Of a DNA stretch of 63,716 nucleotides, positions 58,577 to 63,716 are shown in pieces (the first letter of the stretch is position 1; every line of letters starts with the position of its first letter). The notes under the pieces are model-generated. The model did not search any database. It was not told the DNA's origin and worked only from the letters and a program-made list of their open reading frames with translations. This stretch comes from an uncultured bacterium (lineage in GTDB: Bacteria > Bacillota > Clostridia > Oscillospirales > Acutalibacteraceae), in contig CAJMOH010000010.1 of NCBI GenBank assembly GCA_905215055.1, positions 1 through 63,716 on the forward strand. Reading direction: 5' to 3'. The position numbers and the translations under genes are program-made.

Positions 58577-59644
58577 ACGGACCTGCGCCAGCTGCGTTTT
58601 GGCATCGAGGTGGAGATGACCGGCATCACCAGGGAGAAGGCGTCCCAGGTGGCGGCGTCCTATCTGGGTGGGGAGAGCCTGTATCTGGGCACCTACTACA
58701 AGACCTACGCCGCCACGGATTCTCAGGGCAGGATGTGGAAGTTTACCTACGACGGCAGCATCCAGGCAGAAAAGAAAGAAAACGGAGAGCGGGTGCCTGC
58801 GGACAAGCCCTACAAAACCGAGATGGTCAGCCCCATCTGCACTTATGAGGACATCCCCACCATCCAGGAGCTGGTGCGTCATCTCCGGCACAAGGGGGCC
58901 TTCTCCAACAACAGCTGCGGCATTCACATCCACGTGGATGCTTCTTCCTTTGACGCCCGGACCCTGCGGAACCTTGTCAACATCTTCTACAGCAAAGAGG
59001 ACCTGCTGTTCGCCGCCCTCAAGGTGGACCCCGCCCGGTGGGCCTACTGCAGCCCTACAGACGAGCGGTTCATTCAAGAGCTCAACCGCAAGCGTCCCCA
59101 GACCATGAAAGCCTTCCAGAAGATCTGGTACGGCGGCGAGGACGGAAGCAATACCCATTACCATCCGTCCCGTTATTCCGCCCTCAACCTCCACAGCGTG
59201 TTCTCTCACGGCACCGTGGAGTTTCGCCTTTTCAACTCCACCGTGGAGCACGCCGGGAAGATCAAGGCAGACATCCAGTTGTGCCTCGCCATCTGCGCCC
59301 AGGCCTTAAATCAGCGGGCCGCCAGCCACACCAAGACCCAGACCACCAACCCGGCCTATACCTTTCGCACCTGGCTGCTGCGCCTGGGGATGATTGGGGG
59401 CGAGTTCGCCACGGCGAGGAAGCACCTCCTGGAAAACCTGGAGGGCAACCTGGCCTGGCGTGACCCGGCCCAGGCAGAGCGTCAAAGAGAGAGAATGCGC
59501 CAAGCCGCCCTGGAGCGCCTGCCCCAGCCTGATAGTTATCCACACGATGAACATGACCAATTCGAGGATCAACCGAGCGATGAGCCAGAGAATGTTCAAG
59601 AGAATGACCAGGACAACAGCCAAGGTTTTACCATGCAAATGTAA
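58577..59644 (+). CDS. Amidoligase family (ATP-grasp-like COOH-NH2 ligase), apparent ACG start
   Basis: About 355 residues. RFGIEVEMTGITR, YDGSIQ, KTEMVSPI, NNSCGIHIHVDAS, HPSRYSALNLHS and GTVEFRLFNST are the motifs of Amidoligase_2, predicted to form amide bonds on small molecules or proteins. The first canonical start, GTG 58610, falls inside RFGIEVEM. Codons TDLRQLRFGIE run upstream to ACG 58577, which has GGTGG 7 nt upstream; only GGDS and a stop precede it. It ends in a polar tail, then GFTMQM. A gamma-glutamylcyclotransferase-like gene follows. Confidence 0.85.
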   Translation, partial: TDLRQLRFGIEVEMTGITREKASQVAASYLGGESLYLGTYYKTYAATDSQGRMWKFTYDGSIQAEKKENGERVPADKPYKTEMVSPICTYEDIPTIQELVRHLRHKGAFSNNSCGIHIHVDASSFDARTLRNLVNIFYSKEDLLFAALKVDPARWAYCSPTDERFIQELNRKRPQTMKAFQKIWYGGEDGSNTHYHPSRYSALNLHSVFSHGTVEFRLFNSTVEHAGKIKADIQLCLAICAQALNQRAASHTKTQTTNPAYTFRTWLLRLGMIGGEFATARKHLLENLEGNLAWRDPAQAERQRERMRQAALERLPQPDSYPHDEHDQFEDQPSDEPENVQENDQDNSQGFTMQM

Positions 59645-59664
59645 CACGAAACGGAGGAATGAAT

Positions 59665-60141
59665 TTGAAAACAAAACTCTACTTAGCCTATGGCAGCAAC
59701 TTGAACCTGGGCCAGATGGCCCACCGCTGCCCGGACTCCCAGGTGGCTGGCAAAGCAGAACTGCCTGGCTACCGCCTGCTGTTCCGGGGCGGGCAGCACA
59801 ACGCCCACGCCACCATCGAGCGGAGTGAGGGCCACACTGTCCCCGCCCTGTTGTGGAAGGTGAGTGTTCGGGACGAAGCACTGTTGGATCGGTACGAGGG
59901 GTACCCGTACTACTACGACAAGGTGCAAATTCCGGTGGAGCTGGACGGCAAAACCGTCTCCGCCATGGCCTACGTCATGCAGCCGGGATTTGACCTCAAC
60001 AAGCCGTCCCCCTCCTACCTGCACACCATCCGGGAGGGGTACCAGGCCGCCGGCTTTGACCAGGCCGTTCTGGACCAGGCCCTGGAGGATACCCGACAGG
60101 AGATGGCGGAGGGACAGCAGTGGGGACAGCAGCTCCGATAA
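59665..60141 (+). CDS. Gamma-glutamylcyclotransferase / AIG2-like protein
   Basis: 158 residues: LYLAYGSNLNLGQMAHRCPDS (YGSN substrate loop), GYRLLFRGGQHNAHATIE, VPALLWKVSVRDEALLDRYEGYP with the catalytic-type glutamate, and MAYVMQP. These enzymes cyclise gamma-glutamyl amines. TTG 59665 has GGAGG 7 nt upstream; ATG 59659 is too close. Its pairing with an amidoligase recalls the amidoligase/GGCT operons predicted by comparative genomics, where one enzyme makes and the other removes an amide link. Confidence 0.88.
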   Translation: MKTKLYLAYGSNLNLGQMAHRCPDSQVAGKAELPGYRLLFRGGQHNAHATIERSEGHTVPALLWKVSVRDEALLDRYEGYPYYYDKVQIPVELDGKTVSAMAYVMQPGFDLNKPSPSYLHTIREGYQAAGFDQAVLDQALEDTRQEMAEGQQWGQQLR

Positions 60142-60164
60142 CCCTATGGAAAGAGAGGATGACA

Positions 60165-61148
60165 ATGGAAAGACGAGCTATCTTGGATACTGTAAAACAA
60201 AAAATAGACGCGGACTACCGCTCCCGCCTTGGCCAGTGGGAAGAAGAGTTTTATCAGGATGACGTTGGCTTTTTGGAGCACCTCCACGATGTGTGCGTGG
60301 CGCAGATCGTCCACGACAACCTGATGAAGTGCGGAGACCGGTATGACGCCGGTTACCTTGCCGCCCTGGCGGAGGAAAAGGACCCCCTCGATATGCTGGC
60401 CAAAGCCTATGAGGATGGCGGGTTCTTTGCCATCGCCCCCTACGCACAGCAGGCCCTGGATGCCCTAAAGAAAAGCCCGGACGGGGGATCTTCTCCCATG
60501 GGAAAAGACGAGATTGATGAAAAGCTCTCCCTCCTGGACAGCCGTCTGGCTATGGAGCGGGCCTGGTTGAAACGGGAATGGTCCTCCTTCGATTTTGATT
60601 TGGCGATGAGCCGGGCGGTGGAATACGATACGCTGTGGGAGCTCTACCACACCTATCAGCATGAGCAAGGCCTCTACTCCCCAGAAGATCTGGCGCTGCT
60701 TGCTTCCTCCCACGGGCCTATCCGGGACACCATGGACTGGGTGGTGATATCGAGGGATCTCCTCAAGGAAAGCCTGGACGAGCTCCAGCAGGTGTTCCCC
60801 CAGCTGTATCCAGCCATCCAGATCGGGGAAACGGCCTCTTTTCGGGTAAAGCCGGAGCTGAAAGAGGCCTACCAGGAGTTTCGGACAAAGGTATGCGGCG
60901 ATTTCTATTCCGCCGGCATCCTCCGCTACGCCGAGCGGTGGGCGGCCATGATGGAGGACAAAATCGAAGCAGGGGCTACCGTGGCAGAAGCAGCGGAAGC
61001 TACCCATCACCTGGCAGATACGGAGTATATTTCCGGCTTCATGTATGGCCAGGCTGTGAACCTCTTGTCTGGTTATTGGGAGCATGGGGACGAGCTGCGG
61101 CAGTGGCAAGAACAGCAGAATACCCCCCATCTAACCATGGGGATGTGA
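60165..61148 (+). CDS. Uncharacterised element protein with Met-x-Met tail
   Basis: 327 residues, cytosolic, helical: RRAILDTVKQKIDADYRSRLGQWEEEFYQDD, KDPLDMLAKAYEDGGFF, EYDTLWELYHTYQHEQGLYSPEDLALLASSHGP and a late VNLLSGYWEHGDEL. It resembles the DUF3848-type proteins of such elements at the N-terminus, tentatively. The C-terminus is NTPHLTMGM. ATG 60165 has GAGAGG 6 nt upstream. It follows the amidoligase/GGCT pair and could be a target or partner. Confidence 0.65.
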   Translation: MERRAILDTVKQKIDADYRSRLGQWEEEFYQDDVGFLEHLHDVCVAQIVHDNLMKCGDRYDAGYLAALAEEKDPLDMLAKAYEDGGFFAIAPYAQQALDALKKSPDGGSSPMGKDEIDEKLSLLDSRLAMERAWLKREWSSFDFDLAMSRAVEYDTLWELYHTYQHEQGLYSPEDLALLASSHGPIRDTMDWVVISRDLLKESLDELQQVFPQLYPAIQIGETASFRVKPELKEAYQEFRTKVCGDFYSAGILRYAERWAAMMEDKIEAGATVAEAAEATHHLADTEYISGFMYGQAVNLLSGYWEHGDELRQWQEQQNTPHLTMGM

Positions 61149-61214
61149 CCGGGAACTGCTTGCTATTTCCTCCCGGCCATGGTATATTTTTAGAAAGGAA
61201 CCGAGGTGACGCCC

Positions 61215-61973
61215 ATGGATTTTGACCGTCTTCTTCAGAAAAGAGAACAACTTGCCAGAGTGTGGGATACCATCCCCCAGGTGGCCAGGGAGAAACTGGA
61301 GCGCAGCTTTGACATTGAGTACGCCCACAACTCCACCGCTATCGAGGGGAACACCTTAACCCTCATCCAGACCAAGGCCATCCTGGAGGACGGCCTGTCG
61401 GTGGGCGGCAAGACCCTGCGGGAAATCTACGAGGTGGCAAACCACAACAAAGCGTTCTCCTATGTAAAGCAGTGTGTGGCGGAGGGCCGCCCTCTGGACG
61501 AGCCTACCGTCAAGGACATTCATGCCCTGCTCATGGAAAATATTCTCACCGGCGGCGTGTACCGCAACGTGGAGGTGCGCATCACGGGCGCGGGCTTTAA
61601 GCCGCCAGCCCCCAGCCAAATGTATGTCCAGGTCAAAAACTTCTTTGCTGACTTACCCTACAAGACGGACTTGAACCCCATAGAGTTAGCTGCCTGGACC
61701 CACGCTGAGTTCGTCCGTATCCACCCCTTTGAGGATGGCAACGGCAGGACCTCCCGGATGATCATGAACTACCAGCTGCTGCTCTCCGGATTCCAGGCGG
61801 TGGACATCAAGAAAGAGAACCGCCTCTCCTACTACGAAAACCTGGAGGCTTACGCTGTGCAGGGCGACCTGCAGCCTTTCGCCGAGATGATCGCCGGCCT
61901 GGAGGAACAGCGCTTGGACGAGTGGCTTGCCCTGGCCCAGGAGCAGGCCCACTCTCCGCAAATGACCCTGTAA
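61215..61973 (+). CDS. Fic-domain protein (probable AMP transferase) with internal inhibitory motif
   Basis: 252 residues. The Fic core is intact: HPFEDGNGR (His170 to Arg178). The N-terminal helix carries S40-TAI-E44-G45-N46, the S/T-xxx-E-G/N motif of class II enzymes that self-inhibit. So activity needs release of that glutamate, and no antitoxin gene is required. Targets are unknown. ATG 61215 is preferred over GTG 61206. The C-terminus is HSPQMTL, a Leu version of the shared tail. A terminator follows at once. Confidence 0.92.
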   Translation: MDFDRLLQKREQLARVWDTIPQVAREKLERSFDIEYAHNSTAIEGNTLTLIQTKAILEDGLSVGGKTLREIYEVANHNKAFSYVKQCVAEGRPLDEPTVKDIHALLMENILTGGVYRNVEVRITGAGFKPPAPSQMYVQVKNFFADLPYKTDLNPIELAAWTHAEFVRIHPFEDGNGRTSRMIMNYQLLLSGFQAVDIKKENRLSYYENLEAYAVQGDLQPFAEMIAGLEEQRLDEWLALAQEQAHSPQMTL

Positions 61974-61976
61974 CCG

Positions 61977-62020
61977 AGAAAGCCCTTGCCCACTCCTGCG
62001 GCGAGGGCTTTCCTATTTTT
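61977..62020 (+). terminator. Terminator after fic
   Basis: GAAAGCCCTTGCC pairs with GGCGAGGGCTTTC, followed by a T-rich run ctattttt. Confidence 0.82.
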
Positions 62021-62035
62021 GGAAAGGAGCCGCCC

Positions 62036-62218
62036 ATGGACAAGAACATCACCCTGGAGTTTCCAGCGAAGAAGCTGGAGGCCCTTGCGCATTTTTTGAA
62101 AAAGAAAGACACCAGTGTAGAAGCCGAGATGGGATACGCCCTGGCCCGGCTGTACGAAAAGACCGTGCCGCCCACCGTCCGGGAATTCCTGGAGGACTCC
62201 TCGGAGAACGGCACATAA
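62036..62218 (+). CDS. DUF6103-like small protein
   Basis: 60 residues: NITLEFPAKKLEALAHFLKKKDTSVEAEMGYALARLYEKTVPPTVREFLE, a strand then two helices, RHH-like in outline. It is a common small gene of Clostridia conjugative elements near oriT; function unknown. GGAAAGGAG precedes ATG 62036. Confidence 0.75.
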   Translation: MDKNITLEFPAKKLEALAHFLKKKDTSVEAEMGYALARLYEKTVPPTVREFLEDSSENGT

Positions 62219-62249
62219 GGGCAAAAAAATTACAAAGGAGGGACCCATT

Positions 62250-62558
62250 ATGAGCGCAGAAAATCGAAGGCTCACCCCCGAAGAAGAAGCCGCAGAGCTG
62301 GCGAAGCCTGGCAGCCACCCGGAGTGGGAAATAGACTTGCCCGCTGACCTTCAGAAAGCCATCGATGACTATTTGGAGGGGATTCGAGCCCAAGTAACTT
62401 GCCTAGATTGCTTGGCAGATGAACTGTATGGCTCTATCAACGCCAACCAATGGGGGTGGGACATCTCCAAGGAGCAGGCGGATTATCTGCGGCAGAAATA
62501 CCTCTTCGGGCCGGAGGATGAAGAAGAATCGGAAGAATTCCAGCATACGCAATCATAA
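62250..62558 (+). CDS. Uncharacterised acidic element protein
   Basis: 102 residues: an acidic N-terminus, PADLQKAIDDYLEGIRAQVTCLDCLADELYGSINANQWGWDISKEQADYLRQKYLFG, then an acidic end. Helical, with one CxxC; no known family recognised. AAGGAGG precedes ATG 62250. It is the last gene before the oriT region. Confidence 0.7.
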   Translation: MSAENRRLTPEEEAAELAKPGSHPEWEIDLPADLQKAIDDYLEGIRAQVTCLDCLADELYGSINANQWGWDISKEQADYLRQKYLFGPEDEEESEEFQHTQS

Positions 62559-62563
62559 CCCCC

Positions 62564-62602
62564 AAAGCCGCTGTCCGGTTTTGTCGGACAGCGGCTTTTT
62601 TG
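62564..62602 (+). terminator. Terminator before the oriT region
   Basis: AAAGCCGCTGTCCG (62564-62577) pairs with CGGACAGCGGCTTT, followed by T's. Confidence 0.92.
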
Positions 62603-62603
62603 C

Positions 62604-63008
62604 GCCCAGCAGCAGCCCAGACTGGGAAGCCCCCTGTTGGCCACCGTTTGGCCCTGTGTGCCGGGTTCGCCCCCAGGGCGGGGAAAGGACCCGACCCAGG
62701 TCCCCAAGGCCCGAATTTGGGCCCGTGTCAGGCCAGTTGAAAACGGCCAAAGATGGGCAGCAGAAGGGGTGTGAAAGAAAAGCAGGTGAAAGGGTAGGCG
62801 CCGAAAACCGGCGCCTGCCCAGGGCCACAGCGCCCGGCAGAGCCGGTCGCAAAGCGAGTTTCCCAAGGTGCCGGTTTGGGTAAATTTGCGGTGCCGGTTT
62901 TGGGGCTTTGGTGCCTGGTTACGGTGCTGTGATTTCGATATTCCCTAGAAATCGGCCGAATTCATACGGTGCTTTCACAGGCACCAACCAGAAAAGGAGA
63001 CAAATTCC
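62604..63008. other. Candidate origin of transfer (oriT)
   Basis: About 400 non-coding nt upstream of the relaxosome genes. It holds a perfect-to-wobble hairpin AGGCGCCG-AAAA-CCGGCGCCT within 62792-62820, and four direct GGTGC-type repeats (GGTGCCGGTTTGGG 62867, GGTGCCGGTTTTGGGG 62890, GGTGCCTGGTT 62910, GGTGCTGTG 62923), then GGTGC ... GCACC as an inverted pair (62968-62985). Repeats plus hairpins next to an RHH protein and a relaxase are the usual oriT arrangement. The nic site is not identified. Confidence 0.65.
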
Positions 63009-63434
63009 ATGGATATTCCAGTAGAAGAAAAGCAAGAAGTCAAACGGCGGTTCCAACTGTGGATCAAACCATCCACATTGGATCTCACGGAGCAGTTTTT
63101 CCACCAGGATAACTGCTCAAGCAAAAGTGAATTCATCGAGAAGGCCATTCGTTTCTACATCGGCTACGTCACCAGCAACCACGCCCAGGATTACTTCTCC
63201 CAGGTCATCCCCGCCACCGTGAAAGGCATTGTAGACGAGAGCGCCAACCGCATGGGGCGGCTTCTGTTCAAAATCGCGGTGGAGATGGCGGTGGTTGAAA
63301 ATATTCTTGCCGCTGTCTGCGATGTGGATGAGCTAGAGGTGACGCGCCTGCGGGGGCAGTGCGTGAAGGAAATCAAGTCCAGCAACGGGCTGCTGTCTTT
63401 TGAGGAAGCCCTGCGTTGGCAAAGAGATGGCTGA
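63009..63434 (+). CDS. Relaxosome accessory RHH protein (MobC-like)
   Basis: 141 residues: an RHH N-terminus (KRRFQLWIKPSTLDLTEQFFHQDNCSSKSEFIEKAIRFYIGY) followed by a helical dimerisation region ending GLLSFEEALRWQRD. Such proteins bind oriT repeats and help the relaxase nick. AAGGAG precedes ATG 63009. The GGTGC repeats directly upstream are its likely binding sites (inference). Confidence 0.8.
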   Translation: MDIPVEEKQEVKRRFQLWIKPSTLDLTEQFFHQDNCSSKSEFIEKAIRFYIGYVTSNHAQDYFSQVIPATVKGIVDESANRMGRLLFKIAVEMAVVENILAAVCDVDELEVTRLRGQCVKEIKSSNGLLSFEEALRWQRDG

Positions 63435-63491
63435 CGTTATCTCTTTGCATTCCGCATTTGTGAAATAATTGACTGGAGGTGAAAAAAGAGT

Positions 63492-63716
63492 ATGGCCCAG
63501 CTTGGCACGAAGTTCGGTTACCTAAAAAGTGGAAAATCCCGCGGCGGCTACGCCAAATACATCGCCACACGGGGGGAGGCGTGGAGAAGCTGGACGAGTC
63601 TCTGCGAGAGGGACCGGTCACCCAATCCCAGCAGGAATTCATCAACAAGCTGCTGGAGGATTTCCCGGATTCCAAAGACCTGTTGGAGTATGAGGACTAC
63701 CAAAAATCACCTACCC
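63492..63716 (+). CDS. MobP-type relaxase, N-terminal fragment, frameshifted and cut by the window end
   Basis: The first frame from ATG 63492 gives MAQLGTKFGYLKSGKSRGGY and AKYIATRG; from about 63577 homology continues in another frame as GGVEKLDESLREGPVTQSQQ, EFINKLLEDFPDSK and LEYEDY, the start of MobP3-like relaxases (expected join: IATREGVEK). The change falls at a run of six G (63571-63576). This could be a real mutation, a sequencing or assembly error, or recoding. The catalytic tyrosine and HUH histidines lie beyond the window. Confidence 0.7.
   Translation, partial: MAQLGTKFGYLKSGKSRGGYAKYIATRGEAWRSWTSLCERDRSPNPSRNSSTSCWRISRIPKTCWSMRTTKNHLP

Larger units (their letters stand above)
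40859..63716 (+). mobile_element. Integrative conjugative element (Gram-positive T4SS), right end outside window
   Basis: From tRNA-Ala onward all genes point the same way and belong to conjugation or its cargo: VirB2-like pilin, TrbL/VirB6-like protein, PrgI, VirB4, CHAP hydrolase, sortase B and adhesin, relaxosome RHH protein, MobP-type relaxase, and small DUF proteins typical of Clostridia elements (DUF4314, DUF6075, DUF6103). No integrase, coupling protein or second attachment site is seen; they should lie beyond the window. The left boundary at the tRNA is inferred. Confidence 0.85.

Noticed and set aside
41699..61973. The ATG-N3-ATG ends as start codons for translational coupling
   Set aside because: In most cases the next gene begins tens of bases away with its own Shine-Dalgarno, and two tails end in CTG instead of ATG, so a protein-level explanation fits better.

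Overview
The window looks like a piece of a spore-forming, GC-rich Clostridia chromosome, most like Oscillospiraceae (the Flavonifractor / Lawsonibacter / Pseudoflavonifractor neighbourhood). The reasons are sporulation genes (spoIIQ, spoIIID, a BclA-like collagen protein with its glycosyltransferase), SLH-domain proteins, AGGAGG ribosome binding sites with frequent GTG/TTG starts, Gram-positive wall-polymer genes, and a Firmicutes conjugative element. This is inference from gene content; no marker gene for species level is present.

Layout. 1-4.1 kb: a 118-bp direct repeat, spoIIQ and convergent spoIIID, a small ribbon-helix-helix regulator with its own operator-like palindrome, and an SLH-anchored L,D-transpeptidase. 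4.3-15.5 kb: housekeeping genes, namely gpsA, a cation/proton antiporter, a GNAT acetyltransferase, a folate operon (folE-folP-folB-folK plus a small kinase-like NTPase), tcdA, comF, galT, a GH25 lysozyme, a frameshifted SLH protein and an XRE regulator. 15.6-17.9 kb: tRNA-Val(CAC) and helD.

18.1-33.9 kb: one long plus-strand surface-glycan cluster. It holds teichoic-acid type genes (tagF-, tagD-, tagG- and tagH-like), several glycosyltransferases, two proteins resembling polysialyltransferases, two COG5610-type proteins, a CMP-Kdo-synthetase homologue paired with an HMGL-type aldolase, and an LCP-family ligase that would attach the finished polymer to peptidoglycan. It suggests a wall polymer carrying an unusual ulosonic acid. 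34-40.7 kb: a membrane pyrophosphatase behind a structured leader with a terminator, the bclA/sgtA-like spore-surface pair, a Dabb protein and a MATE exporter, ending in tRNA-Ala(CGC).

40.86 kb to the end: a Gram-positive integrative conjugative element, entered through four intrinsic terminators in a row after tRNA-Ala. It carries transfer genes (VirB2-like pilin, TrbL/VirB6-like, PrgI, VirB4, CHAP hydrolase), a 1915-residue LPxTG-like adhesin with its own sortase B, a candidate oriT, a relaxosome RHH protein and the start of a MobP-type relaxase. Many cytosolic accessory proteins are interspersed (Dam, AbrB, SpoVG-like, HEPN, ArdA-like, amidoligase plus gamma-glutamylcyclotransferase, Fic).

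The most striking signal is that nine of these otherwise unrelated accessory proteins end in the same short tail, a polar or acidic stretch followed by Met-x-Met or Met-x-Leu. It could be an export signal for delivery into the recipient during conjugation, or a docking peptide. A second anomaly is that three or four genes of the element have ATC, ACG or ATA exactly where Shine-Dalgarno spacing and homology predict ATG.
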